Positions 17,490 to 26,155 are shown, counted from the stretch's first letter. The stretch is 64,000 nucleotides of DNA from Pseudomonas sp. Q11 (GCF_024494355.1 NZ_JAKNQY010000023.1:38360-102359); one strand, 5' to 3'. The notes: generated from the letters alone by a model not told the origin. Made by a program: numbers and translations.

Positions 17490-19490
17490 TCAGCGCACCA
17501 GGTGCAGGAACTGCATGTGCCGCTCGTACTGGTCGAGGATGTCGTTGATGATCTGTTCCTTGGTGTAGCCCACCAGATCGTAATCCTGGCTACCTTCGCT
17601 CAAGTGCACTTCGGCGCGGTAGTAACGGCGGTTGTTGAGCTCCTTGGAGCCCATGCCGCCGCGGGCGAAGGACGGTGTGAAGTAGCCGCGCATCTGCACC
17701 TGGTAGATGAACGGATGCTGCTCGCCGTGGCCGATCTCCAGGCTGACACTGTCGTTGGCCGGGTCTGGCTGGGTCACCACTGTCAGGCCTTTCTCGGCGA
17801 ACACCGCTTTCACCTCTTCGATGGCCGGGCGTACCGTGGTGTCGAGAAAACGGTAGACCTCATCGCGGGACGGGAAATGCACCGCCTGACTCAAGCGCTG
17901 TCGCCAGCCGCCCGTACCCCGTCGAGAAGCCGACACCGGCGCCAGCGAATGCAACTGCGCGATCTGCTTCTGGGACTCGAGGTAAAACGCCTTGTGCAGG
18001 CCCCACATCATCAGCAGCAAAATCAGCGAGAACGGCAAGGAAGTCAGCACCACTGCTGACTTCAAGGCATCGATGCTGCCGGAGAACAGCAATGCACTGG
18101 TCACCAGGGCCGTCATCGCCCCCCAGAACACCCGCAGCCATTTCGGCCCGTCTTCATCGGGGTTGCCACCCTTGGCCGACAACGTCGAAAGTACCACCGT
18201 GCCGGAGTCGGCTGACGTGACGAAAAACACGAAACTGATAAACACAGTCACCGCGATGACAGTCTTGCTCCATGGATAGGTTTCCAGCAGCAAATAAAGG
18301 CTCATCGACGGGTTTTCCAAGGCCGACATACCCAGGGCACTCATGCCGTGGTTCAGTACCTGGTCGATGGCGCTGTTACCGAAGATCGACATCCACGCCA
18401 GGGTGAAACCCAGGGGAATCAGCAGCACGCCAAACACGAACTCGCGGATGGTGCGGCCACGGGAAATGCGCGCAATGAACAACCCCACGAACGGCGACCA
18501 CGCGATCCACCAGGCCCAGTAGAAGATCGTCCAGCCGCCCAGCCAGTCGCTGGGTTCGTTGTAGGCATACACGTCGAAACTCTTCATCGGCAGCGCGCCG
18601 AGATAATCGCCGATGTTCTGGATCAACGTGTTGAGCAAATGCTGGGTAGGTCCGGCAAACAGCACGAACAGCAACAACGCACAGGCCAGCAGCATGTTGA
18701 TGTCGGACATGACCCGCACGCCTTTGTCGACGCCGGCCACCGCCACGATGATCGCCGCGCCCATCATCAGCACGATCAGGCCCACCTGAATCCATTGGGT
18801 GTGGGCGAGGCCGAACAGGTAATCAAGCCCGGAATTGAGGTGCAGCACCCCAAACCCCATGTCCGCGCCGAGGCCGAACACGGTCGCGATGATGCCAAAG
18901 CCGTCCACCGCGTAGCCGATGGGGCCATTGATACGTTTGCCGATCAATGGGTACAGCGCTGAACGCAGGGCCAACGGCAAATTGTGCCGGTAGGCAAAGT
19001 ACGCCAGGGCCATGCCGACGAAAGCAAACACCCCCCAGCCGTGCAGGCCCCAGTGCAGAAACAGGATCTGCATGGCCTGGCGCGCTGCATCCGCGGTACC
19101 GGCCTCGCCTTGCGGTGGCTGCACCAGATGGGTCAGCGGTTCGGAGACACAGAAAAAAAACAGCGTGATGCTGATACCCGCAGCGAACAGCATGCCGGCC
19201 CAGGACAGGTAGCTGAATTCGGGCTCGTCATGGTCGGCACCCAGCTTGATCTTGCCGTAGCCAGACAAAGCGGTGACCACCACGAAGAGCAGATACAGGG
19301 TCATCGCCAACATGTAATACCAGCCGACCGTATTGGCCGCCCAGTTCTGCGCCGCCAGCAGCCAGGCACCGGCCCGCTCCGGCACGGCGATGACCACCAG
19401 GCCGAACAGCAGAATGAAGGTCGCTGCAAAGTAAAAAACCGGCGGATTCATACGAACCAGGCCGCTGGGTGGAAGGGACGTGGCACTCAT
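17490..19490 (-). CDS. betT: BCCT-family choline transporter BetT
   Basis: The 666-residue inner-membrane carrier has the twelve-segment BCCT fold, with the signature WTIFYWAWWIAWSPFVGLFI and IARISRGRTIREF. It has a long cytoplasmic C-terminal domain (about 150 residues, including RFLDTTVRPAIEEVKAVF) as in E. coli BetT, where the tail controls osmotic activation. Choline taken up feeds glycine betaine synthesis or catabolism. The ATG at 19490 (MSATSLPPSG) is preferred. The frame is open to a further start at 19574, but those 28 residues do not look like BetT. A palindrome resembling a BetI operator lies about 90 bp upstream (19582-19611), and no betIBA genes are present in the window. Confidence 0.9.
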   Translation of the reverse strand: MSATSLPPSGLVRMNPPVFYFAATFILLFGLVVIAVPERAGAWLLAAQNWAANTVGWYYMLAMTLYLLFVVVTALSGYGKIKLGADHDEPEFSYLSWAGMLFAAGISITLFFFCVSEPLTHLVQPPQGEAGTADAARQAMQILFLHWGLHGWGVFAFVGMALAYFAYRHNLPLALRSALYPLIGKRINGPIGYAVDGFGIIATVFGLGADMGFGVLHLNSGLDYLFGLAHTQWIQVGLIVLMMGAAIIVAVAGVDKGVRVMSDINMLLACALLLFVLFAGPTQHLLNTLIQNIGDYLGALPMKSFDVYAYNEPSDWLGGWTIFYWAWWIAWSPFVGLFIARISRGRTIREFVFGVLLIPLGFTLAWMSIFGNSAIDQVLNHGMSALGMSALENPSMSLYLLLETYPWSKTVIAVTVFISFVFFVTSADSGTVVLSTLSAKGGNPDEDGPKWLRVFWGAMTALVTSALLFSGSIDALKSAVVLTSLPFSLILLLMMWGLHKAFYLESQKQIAQLHSLAPVSASRRGTGGWRQRLSQAVHFPSRDEVYRFLDTTVRPAIEEVKAVFAEKGLTVVTQPDPANDSVSLEIGHGEQHPFIYQVQMRGYFTPSFARGGMGSKELNNRRYYRAEVHLSEGSQDYDLVGYTKEQIINDILDQYERHMQFLHLVR

Positions 19491-19581
19491 GAGCGATGGC
19501 CCCGGAAAAGCGAAATCGTGAAAATCGAAAACGGACTCGGCAAAGGCAAGCCTCCTGTTGTGAGCGGGCAGCAAACCGACG

Positions 19582-19611
19582 GTTTAACTTGAATGAACGT
19601 TCAAGTTAAAC
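19582..19611 (-). promoter_or_regulatory. Probable BetI operator upstream of betT
   Basis: GTTTAACTTGAA (19582-19593) and its exact inverse (19600-19611) flank a 6-bp centre. Nested inside is TGAACGTTCA, close to the TTGAACGTTCAA-type core bound by the choline-responsive repressor BetI. The position upstream of a choline transporter fits. Confidence 0.7.
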
Positions 19612-19732
19612 ATGAAGAGGTAGCTGAGGACTAATCCCGGGGCTGGATGGCATGCTTCCTACACTAGCCCCTGGGAGCGTATGACGTTGCCTGGAGAGCA
19701 TTCGTTCAGTGTTCAACAGACCTGACACAGAC

Positions 19733-19826
19733 CCTGTGGGAGCGAGCCTGCTCGCGATAGCGGTGTGTCGGCGAATATATGTACCAACTGAACCGCCGCC
19801 ATCGCGAGCAGGCTCGCTCCAACAGG
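19733..19826. repeat. REP-type inverted pair between betT and dcyD
   Basis: Arms with core GAGCGAGCCTGCTCGCGAT at 19733-19758 and its inverse at 19801-19826, with one mismatch, lie across about 42 bp. It is the same variant as at 20955-21043 and 39264-39360. The remaining bases between betT and the next start hold no gene. Confidence 0.85.
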
Positions 19827-19943
19827 TTTTCGGTGCTCACCTCTCATGTGTCCGCCGTTTTCGCCCCCGGCAAACGATTGCCGGTTGCCCATCAATATCA
19901 GCGTGCCTATAGTCCATGGATTTCCTGCAACCAGTACGGCCCC

Positions 19944-20942
19944 ATGATCAAACAACAGCTGGCGCGCTTTAACCGTCTCGACCTGCTCGGCCATCCAACC
20001 CCCCTGGAAAAACTCGACCGTCTCTCCACCTGGCTCGGTCGCGACATCTATATCAAGCGCGACGACCTGACCCCGCTGGCCCTGGGCGGCAACAAGCTGC
20101 GCAAGCTCGAATACCTGGCTGCCGACGCCCTGGCCCAGGGCGCAGACACCCTCATCACCGCCGGTGCCATCCAGTCCAATCATGTGCGCCAGACTGCCGC
20201 ACTGGCGGCCAAGCTGGGCCTGGGTTGTGTGGCCCTGCTGGAAAACCCTATCGGCACCGCCGACAGCAACTACATGAGCAACGGCAACCGGCTGCTGCTG
20301 GAGTTGTTCGACGCCAAGGTCGAATTGGTAGAAAACCTGGACAACGCCGACGAACAATTGCAATCCCTCGCCGAGCGTCTGCGCAGCAATGGGAAGAAGC
20401 CGTATCTGGTACCGATTGGCGGGTCGAATGCTCTGGGCGCGCTGGGGTATGTACGTGCTGGTCTGGAACTGGCTGAGCAAATCAAGGACACCGGCCTGAA
20501 TTTCGCCGCCGTGGTGCTAGCCTCGGGCAGCGCCGGGACTCACAGTGGCCTGACGCTGGCGCTCAGTGAAACGCTGCCGCAACTTCCGGTGATTGGCATA
20601 ACGGTGTCACGCAGCGAAGAAGACCAGCGCCCCAAGGTCCAGGGCTTGGCCGAACGGACCGCCCAACTGCTTGATGTACCCCTTCCAGAAGCCTTCAAGG
20701 TGAACCTGTGGGACGAATATTTCGCCCCCCGTTACGGCGAGCCCAATGCCGGTACGCTGGCGGCAGTCAAACTGCTGGCCAGCCTGGAGGGCCTGCTGCT
20801 GGATCCGGTCTACACCGGCAAGGCGATGGCCGGCCTGCTCGATGGTATGGGTCGCGACCGCTTCGACGAGGGCCCGATCATCTTCCTGCATACCGGCGGC
20901 GCACCGGCGTTGTTTGCGTATAACGCGGCGTTCCAGGCTTAG
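19944..20942 (+). CDS. dcyD: D-cysteine desulfhydrase (PLP-dependent)
   Basis: The 332-residue enzyme belongs to the ACC deaminase/D-cysteine desulfhydrase family of fold-type II PLP enzymes. YIKRDDLTPLALGGNKLRKL includes the PLP lysine, and AIQSNHVRQTAALAAKLGLG and ASGSAGTHSGLTLALSE are typical. It breaks D-cysteine to pyruvate, sulfide and ammonia. The ATG at 19944 (MIKQQLARFNRLDLLGHPTP) is chosen by family similarity; the open frame further upstream runs through the REP element. It sits before the tcyJLN cystine transporter, the usual neighbourhood of dcyD in enterobacteria and pseudomonads, pointing to sulfur supply from cyst(e)ine. Confidence 0.93.
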   Translation: MIKQQLARFNRLDLLGHPTPLEKLDRLSTWLGRDIYIKRDDLTPLALGGNKLRKLEYLAADALAQGADTLITAGAIQSNHVRQTAALAAKLGLGCVALLENPIGTADSNYMSNGNRLLLELFDAKVELVENLDNADEQLQSLAERLRSNGKKPYLVPIGGSNALGALGYVRAGLELAEQIKDTGLNFAAVVLASGSAGTHSGLTLALSETLPQLPVIGITVSRSEEDQRPKVQGLAERTAQLLDVPLPEAFKVNLWDEYFAPRYGEPNAGTLAAVKLLASLEGLLLDPVYTGKAMAGLLDGMGRDRFDEGPIIFLHTGGAPALFAYNAAFQA

Positions 20943-20954
20943 TGAAGCTCTAAA

Positions 20955-21043
20955 TGTGGGAGCGAGCCTGCTCGCGATTGCGCTGGATCCGCCAGCATTG
21001 ATTGGACTGACACGCCGCTATCGCGAGCAGGCTCGCTCCCACA
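20955..21043. repeat. REP-type inverted pair between dcyD and tcyJ
   Basis: 24-bp perfect arms at 20955-20978 and 21020-21043 (core GAGCGAGCCTGCTCGCGAT) flank 41 bp. Its position just after dcyD suggests it ends or shortens the dcyD transcript before tcyJ. Confidence 0.88.
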
Positions 21044-21245
21044 GGGGAACATTCAAAATTCGAATACTTGTAAGATTTAATATTATTTTCCAATCTATAA
21101 AAGCCGTCTTATAGTCTTGCCACCGGCGTATTTGCCACGAGACGCACAAGCTGCTTTGAGGCAGGATGTGGCAATCTTTTTTAATCGCGGCTACGCCTTC
21201 TCTCATCCGAAATAATGTCTCCATAAAAAAACACAGGGGCTTGTC
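21044..21245 (+). promoter_or_regulatory. AT-rich promoter region of tcyJLN
   Basis: About 200 bp between the repeat and tcyJ are clearly AT-richer than their surroundings (for example GATTTAATATTATTTTCC near 21075). This is typical of sulfur-starvation promoters controlled by CysB. No precise operator could be assigned by eye. Confidence 0.4.
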
Positions 21246-22040
21246 ATGAATTTTTCCGCATTACGTCGCAACCTGTTGGTGGGTTCGCTGGGCCTGGCAT
21301 TGAGCGCCGGTCTGCTGGGGCAGGCAGTTGCCGGTGAGCAACTGCAAAAGATCAAGGACGCGGGCGTGATCAACGTCGGCCTGGAAGGCACTTATCCACC
21401 GTTCAGTTTCGTTGACGCCGACGGCGAGCTGGCCGGTTTTGAAGTGGAGTTTTCCGAAGCGCTGGCCAAGGAGCTGGGCGTGAAGGTCAAGCTGCAACCG
21501 ACCAAATGGGACGGCATTCTCGCAGCGCTTGAATCCAAGCGCCTGGACGCGGTGATCAACCAGGTCACCATCTCCGAGGAGCGCAAGAAGAAGTACGACT
21601 TCTCCCAGCCTTACACCGTTTCCGGTATCCAGGCCCTGGTTCTGACCAAGAACAAAGACGCCATCAAGACCGCCGATGACCTGGCCGGCAAGAAAGTCGG
21701 CGTTGGCCTGGGCACCAACTATGAGCAATGGCTCAAGGAAAATCAGCCCAAAGCCATCATCCGCACTTATGACGATGATCCGACCAAATACCAGGACCTG
21801 CGTGTAGGCCGTATCGACGCCATTCTGGTGGACCGCCTGGCCGCGTTGGAACTGACCGCCAAGGCCAAGGACACCGCCGTGGCCGGCGAACCGTTCTCCC
21901 GTCAGGAAGCCGGTATCGCCCTGCGCAAAGGCGAGCCTGAACTGCTGGACGCAATCAACAAGGCCATCGACAAACTGCGGGCCGACGGCACCCTGGCCAA
22001 AATCTCGCAGAAGTACTTCAACGCTGACGTCACCCAATAA
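21246..22040 (+). CDS. tcyJ: Cystine ABC transporter substrate-binding protein
   Basis: The 264-residue periplasmic protein has a Sec signal peptide (RRNLLVGSLGLALSAGLLG, cleavage after QAVAG) and a family 3 solute-binding fold with two full lobes (GLEGTYPPFSFVDADGEL; DDLAGKKVGVGLGTNYEQW; end DGTLAKISQKYF). It matches the cystine-binding protein TcyJ (FliY). It is first in the tcyJLN operon: its TAA overlaps the ATG of the permease gene. The AT-rich region upstream probably responds to sulfur limitation. Confidence 0.92.
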   Translation: MNFSALRRNLLVGSLGLALSAGLLGQAVAGEQLQKIKDAGVINVGLEGTYPPFSFVDADGELAGFEVEFSEALAKELGVKVKLQPTKWDGILAALESKRLDAVINQVTISEERKKKYDFSQPYTVSGIQALVLTKNKDAIKTADDLAGKKVGVGLGTNYEQWLKENQPKAIIRTYDDDPTKYQDLRVGRIDAILVDRLAALELTAKAKDTAVAGEPFSRQEAGIALRKGEPELLDAINKAIDKLRADGTLAKISQKYFNADVTQ

Positions 22041-22705
22041 TGGAAGAGGCTTTTCAACTCGCGCTGGACTCCGCGCCCTTCTTGCTCAAGGGCGCGTATT
22101 ACACGGTCATCCTCAGCCTGGGGGGCATGTTCTTCGGCTTGCTGTTGGGCTTCGGCCTGGCGTTGATGCGCCTGTCGCGCTTCAAACTGGTGAGCTGGAT
22201 CGCTCGCATCTACGTGTCGTTTTTTCGCGGCACGCCGCTGCTGGTGCAGTTGTTCGTGATCTATTACGGGTTGCCCCAACTGGGCATCGAGCTGGATCCA
22301 TTGCCCGCGGCGCTGATCGGCTTCTCGCTGAACATGGCTGCCTATGCGTGTGAAATCCTGCGGGCCGCCATCAGCTCCATCGAACGCGGCCAATGGGAAG
22401 CCGCGGCCAGTATCGGCATGACCCGCGCCCAGACCCTGCGCCGGGCCATCCTGCCGCAAGCGGCGCGCACGGCCTTGCCACCTTTGGGCAACAGCTTCAT
22501 TTCCCTGGTCAAGGACACTGCGCTGGCGGCGACTATCCAGGTGCCGGAGCTGTTCCGTCAGGCGCAGTTGATCACCGCCCGTACTTTCGAAATCTTCACC
22601 ATGTACCTTGCCGCCGCGCTGATCTACTGGATTCTGGCCAGCGTGCTGGCGCACCTGCAGAACGTCCTGGAAGCCCGGGTCAATCGGCATGACCAGGAGT
22701 CCTGA
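22040..22705 (+). CDS. tcyL: Cystine ABC transporter permease
   Basis: The 221-residue inner-membrane protein has several membrane segments (GAYYTVILSLGGMFFGLLLG, and others) and the EAA loop ASIGMTRAQTLRRAILPQAA that contacts the ATPase. This is the HisM/GlnP-like permease family. Its start overlaps the tcyJ stop (TAATG) and tcyN follows after 3 bp, so the three are translationally coupled. It is taken to form a homodimer channel for cystine. Confidence 0.93.
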   Translation: MEEAFQLALDSAPFLLKGAYYTVILSLGGMFFGLLLGFGLALMRLSRFKLVSWIARIYVSFFRGTPLLVQLFVIYYGLPQLGIELDPLPAALIGFSLNMAAYACEILRAAISSIERGQWEAAASIGMTRAQTLRRAILPQAARTALPPLGNSFISLVKDTALAATIQVPELFRQAQLITARTFEIFTMYLAAALIYWILASVLAHLQNVLEARVNRHDQES

Positions 22706-22708
22706 CCC

Positions 22709-23467
22709 ATGATTGTCGTGGAAAAGCTGACAAAGCAATTCAAGGGTCAGGTGGTGCTCAACGGCATCGACCTGGAGATCAAAGAAGGCGAAGTGGTGGC
22801 GATCATCGGCCCCAGCGGTTCGGGCAAGACCACCTTCCTGCGCTGCCTGAACTTCCTCGAAGAACCCAGCAGTGGCCGGATCAAGGTTGGCGACATCGAA
22901 ATCGATGGCAGTCGGCCGCTGAACCAGCAGCAGACCCTGGTGCGTCGTTTGCGCCAGCAAGTGGGTTTTGTGTTCCAGAACTTCAATCTGTTCCCCCATC
23001 GCACTGCACTGGAGAACGTCATCGAAGGCCCGCTGGTGGTGAAAAAGACGCCACGTGCCGACGCTGAAGCCTTGGGCCGTAAGCTGCTGGCCAAGGTCGG
23101 GCTGGAGGGCAAGGAGGACGCCTATCCGCGGCGTCTTTCCGGTGGTCAGCAACAGCGCGTGGCGATTGCCAGGGCGCTGGCGATGGAGCCTGAAGTGATT
23201 CTGTTCGACGAGCCGACCTCAGCCCTGGACCCGGAGCTGGTGGGCGAGGTGCTGGCGACGATTCGCGGCCTGGCCGAAGAAAAACGCACCATGGTCATCG
23301 TGACTCACGAAATGGGCTTCGCCCGAGACGTGGCGAACCGCGTGGTATTTTTCGACAAAGGCGTGATCGTCGAACAAGGTGAAGCCAAGGCCTTGTTTGC
23401 AGCCCCCAAGGAGGAACGCACTCGACAGTTCCTCAGTAAGTTCCTCTCGGCCGGACACGGCCATTAG
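22709..23467 (+). CDS. tcyN: Cystine ABC transporter ATP-binding protein
   Basis: The 252-residue ATPase has Walker A GPSGSGKTTFLRCLN, the signature LSGGQQQRVAIARALAM, Walker B VILFDEPTSALDPE and the switch histidine in VIVTHEMGFARD. It is the cytoplasmic motor of the cystine importer with TcyJ and TcyL. It ends the operon; a perfect 9-bp hairpin follows 20 bp after the stop. Confidence 0.95.
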   Translation: MIVVEKLTKQFKGQVVLNGIDLEIKEGEVVAIIGPSGSGKTTFLRCLNFLEEPSSGRIKVGDIEIDGSRPLNQQQTLVRRLRQQVGFVFQNFNLFPHRTALENVIEGPLVVKKTPRADAEALGRKLLAKVGLEGKEDAYPRRLSGGQQQRVAIARALAMEPEVILFDEPTSALDPELVGEVLATIRGLAEEKRTMVIVTHEMGFARDVANRVVFFDKGVIVEQGEAKALFAAPKEERTRQFLSKFLSAGHGH

Positions 23468-23486
23468 TAACTTTTTGATATTGCCC

Positions 23487-23508
23487 CCACTTCCAAGGAT
23501 GGAAGTGG
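23487..23508 (+). terminator. Hairpin after tcyN
   Basis: CCACTTCCA (23487-23495) pairs perfectly with TGGAAGTGG (23500-23508) around an AGGA loop. There is no T-run after it, so it may be an mRNA 3'-end stabiliser or a weak terminator. Confidence 0.5.
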
Positions 23509-23938
23509 AGCAACTAACACCTCAACGCAACACACTGAAACTTCCAGTGGATTTAACATACCCACCGCGTTGATGCGCGGCATATACATACCTCCGGTTA
23601 TAATTCTCCTTGGGTTAAGCTATTTATCCAGCTTCCTGCCGCCCCGTTCCTCCAAACGGATGAGCCCGAGGAAAAGGGCACACACCGCTGCGTTTTCTTG
23701 ACTTGAATGCGTAGGACATTTCTGAAGCCTTATACAATTAATTATTAAGCAAGTTCCTCTATTGACACTGAAACTGCCGAACCCTTATCTAGTGACCCAG
23801 TGGCGCTGCGAACTATTTTAGTTCTGCGCGATGAACCGCAGACAGGGTCCATATTGCGCAATAAAAATATGTCGCGATGATTAAGCGCCTTTGATCTTCC
23901 CGAAACGGACTTCGTTTTAAAGCATCAAGGAGAACACC
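23509..23938. other. 430-bp non-coding region
   Basis: No open frame with coding character is seen on either strand. The stretch is AT-richer than the flanking genes and includes a TATAAT at 23599-23604 without a good -35. It is long enough for a small RNA, but nothing diagnostic was found. AAGGAG just before 23939 is the ribosome-binding site of the next gene. Confidence 0.4.
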
Positions 23939-24709
23939 ATGACATGTACGTCGAATATTCCTGAACTGGCAGCGCCCACCCTGGCCAACGCCCTGCGTAC
24001 CCGCATCAACATCACCAGCGCTGCGCACTTGCAAGTGGCGATTGCTCCCTACCCCGGCATGGACGCGGGGGATCTGATCGAGCTGTTCTGGGACAACTGC
24101 TACGTCGGCTCCCGCCTGTTGTCACAGGCCGATGTGCAAAGTAGCGTTACGTTGCGAGTGCCCGAGAGTTTCATCGTCAATGGGACTTCGCGCATCCATT
24201 ATCGCGTGATGCAAGTGGGGCGCGGCCCGGCGCTGTCAGCAACGCAACGGGTGCAGGTCAAGCTGGATTGTCCCGGAGGTCAGCCGTCGGCCCTGAGCGG
24301 TGATGAAAACCAGGGCCTGGCGCCGGTGCGGATTCCTGACGCTATCCGCCGCAAGGGCGTGAACCCGAGTCAGATCAAACGTGGCGTACCCCTGACCATA
24401 GAGCCCTATCTGAACATGGCTGCTGACGATGCGATTACCTTGCGCTGGGGTGATGTGCGCATGGACCTGCCGCGCATCAAACCTTGTGAGGTGGGCCTAC
24501 CGGTCAATATCTGGGTACCGCCGCAGATCATCCTGGAGGCGGGGGAAGACCTGCGCCTGGAAGTGACCTACTGCATCCTCGACCACGTGGGCAACAACTC
24601 CCAATGGGCGCCGCCGCGAACGTTGAAAATCGGTTGCGCCAATCCGTATCTGAAAACCCCGCCGAAAGAGGTGCTCATGGCTGCCGAGCCGCGCGGCAAA
24701 AATCCTTGA
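23939..24709 (+). CDS. Unknown protein made of two similar beta-rich domains
   Basis: The 256-residue protein has no signal peptide or membrane segment. Its two halves look related. The first runs PTLANALRTRINITSAAHLQ, then DLIELFWDNCYVGS, then TLRVPESFIVNGTSRIHYRV. The second runs PVRIPDAIRRKGVNPSQIKR, then DAITLRWGDVRMDLP, then NIWVPPQIILEAGEDLRLEV. Each is about 100 residues, with alternating hydrophobic beta-strands ending in a Cys-containing strand (VKLDC; LKIGC), which suggests a tandem Ig-like fold. An AAGGAG site precedes the ATG. It stands alone downstream of a long non-coding gap. Similar layouts occur in Pseudomonas surface- or toxin-associated proteins, but no function can be assigned. 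Confidence 0.75.
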   Translation: MTCTSNIPELAAPTLANALRTRINITSAAHLQVAIAPYPGMDAGDLIELFWDNCYVGSRLLSQADVQSSVTLRVPESFIVNGTSRIHYRVMQVGRGPALSATQRVQVKLDCPGGQPSALSGDENQGLAPVRIPDAIRRKGVNPSQIKRGVPLTIEPYLNMAADDAITLRWGDVRMDLPRIKPCEVGLPVNIWVPPQIILEAGEDLRLEVTYCILDHVGNNSQWAPPRTLKIGCANPYLKTPPKEVLMAAEPRGKNP

Positions 24710-24808
24710 TCGATCCAGTGCGGGGCGAGCCTGGTCATGATTGGCAGCGAAGTGGCCAGGCTGCTTGCGGTATAGTCCGACCAAGCTCCCCAACCCAAGC
24801 CAACGACC

Positions 24809-25435
24809 ATGAAACACACCCCCGACGACCTGCACACCATCACCGCCACAACCCTGGGCCATTACAATGCGGTCGCCGAGAGCTTTCGCGAAGGCACCCG
24901 CGATCATGACGTCAGCCAGAATATCGACGCGTTGTTGCGGCATATCCAGGGTCAGCCGCCCTTCCACGTTCTGGATTTCGGCTGCGGCCCCGGGCGGGAC
25001 CTGCGGACATTCACCGACAGGGGCCATGTCGCAGTCGGCCTGGACGGCTCGGAGGAATTTGCCCGAATGGCGCGCCAGGACAGCGACTGTGAAGTGTGGC
25101 AACAGGATTTCTTGAAACTCGACCTGCCCGCCGAACGTTTCGATGGCGTCTTCGCCAACGCCGTGCTGTTTCATATCCCTGTCCAGGAATTACCTCGGGT
25201 GCTCAAGCAATTGCACGCCACCCTCAAGCCGGGCGGCGCGCTGTTCAGCTCCAACCCTCGGGGCGAAAACCAGGAAGGCTGGAACGGACAGCGCTTCGGT
25301 GCCTACCACGATCTCACGGCCTGGCGCGCGCTGCTCACCGAGGCAGGCTTTGAGGAACTGGAGCATTACTACCGGCCGGCGGGGCTACCACGGGAACAGC
25401 AGCCTTGGCTGGCGAGCGTCTGGCGTAAGTCTTGA
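24809..25435 (+). CDS. Class I SAM-dependent methyltransferase
   Basis: The 208-residue protein has motif I in HVLDFGCGPGRDLRTF, followed by HVAVGLDGSEEFARMA (acidic motif II), and FDGVFANAVLFHIPVQELPR and LKPGGALFSSNPRGENQ, as in Methyltransf_11/25 proteins. It should transfer a methyl group from S-adenosylmethionine to an unknown acceptor in the cytoplasm. No membrane or targeting signal is seen. It starts 99 bp after the previous gene and may share its transcript. Confidence 0.88.
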   Translation: MKHTPDDLHTITATTLGHYNAVAESFREGTRDHDVSQNIDALLRHIQGQPPFHVLDFGCGPGRDLRTFTDRGHVAVGLDGSEEFARMARQDSDCEVWQQDFLKLDLPAERFDGVFANAVLFHIPVQELPRVLKQLHATLKPGGALFSSNPRGENQEGWNGQRFGAYHDLTAWRALLTEAGFEELEHYYRPAGLPREQQPWLASVWRKS

Positions 25436-25472
25436 GCACAGGCCTGTTTGGACAGGGTGAGTGGTGAACCCT

Positions 25473-25600
25473 GTGGCGAGGGAGCGTGCTCCCGCTCGGC
25501 TCTGTAGGAGCTGGCGAAGCCTGCGATCTTTTGATCTTTCGCTTGAGACTCAAGTGTCCTTGAAAAGATCGCAGCCTCGTTGCACTCGTCAGCTCCTACG
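25473..25600. repeat. Composite repeat: REP half-element plus GTAGGAGCTG-type inverted pair
   Basis: A single REP hairpin (GAGGGAGCGTGCTCCC, 25473-25499) is joined to an inverted pair of a second family: GTAGGAGCTGGCGAAGCCTG at 25504 onward, with its inverse ending GTCAGCTCCTAC at 25599. The second family recurs at 51494-51600 and 63531-63612. The right arm overlaps the 3' end of the next gene and supplies its stop codon. Confidence 0.82.
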
Positions 25601-26155
25601 ACCCAACCACTTCTGCGACAACCGCTCCAATCGCCCGTCGTCCTTGATACGCGCCAGAGCGTTGTCCAGGCTGGCCTTGAACGCCGGGTTGCCCTTCTGG
25701 AACGGGATCACCAGGCTCGGCGCCGGGTCGCTTTTTTCTTCCGGCTGGAAGGACTGCGCCATGACCATCGGGCGTTGCGAGTCATCCTTGCGCGCCAGCA
25801 GTTGCGCATCCGGTTGGCTGTAAGCGGTGCTTGTGTCGAAACGTTCGGCCAATTGCGGGGTCATTGCTATGTGGTTGATGGCAACGTCGTACTTACCACT
25901 TTCCACGCCGGCCAGCAGGTCCCCGGCATCGGTGACCACAAAGTCGGCGCGAACATCGAGCTCACCGGCCAGCATCTGGCCCAGTTCCACTTCGAAGCCG
26001 GTGAGTTTGCCGTCTTCCTTGAAGTTGAAAGGGCGGGTGTTTGCTTCCAGAGCGATGCGCAATTCGCCACGGTCGTTGACGTCGTCGATCAGTTCGGCAT
26101 GGGCCAGAGGGCTCAAGAGGGGTAGCAGGCAGATCAGCCCAGGCAGAAAACGCAT
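25589..26155 (-). CDS. Short periplasmic solute-binding protein (family 3), second lobe missing
   Basis: The 188-residue protein has a clean signal peptide (RFLPGLICLLPLLSPLAHA) and the first lobe of a family 3 binding protein (GELRIALEANTRPFNFKEDG, KLTGFEVELGQMLAGELDV, KYDVAINHIAMTP). After QLLARKDDS it jumps to the C-terminal region (FQKGNPAFKASLDNALARIK, DGRLERLSQKWLG). The segment that normally forms lobe 2 (GKKVGV... through the LxxGxVDA region, about 60-75 residues) is absent. The ATG at 26155 follows AAGGAG by 5 nt. The last two residues and stop come from the flanking repeat. No ABC permease or ATPase is adjacent, so transport is unproven; a sensing or decayed role is possible. Confidence 0.75.
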   Translation of the reverse strand: MRFLPGLICLLPLLSPLAHAELIDDVNDRGELRIALEANTRPFNFKEDGKLTGFEVELGQMLAGELDVRADFVVTDAGDLLAGVESGKYDVAINHIAMTPQLAERFDTSTAYSQPDAQLLARKDDSQRPMVMAQSFQPEEKSDPAPSLVIPFQKGNPAFKASLDNALARIKDDGRLERLSQKWLGRRS

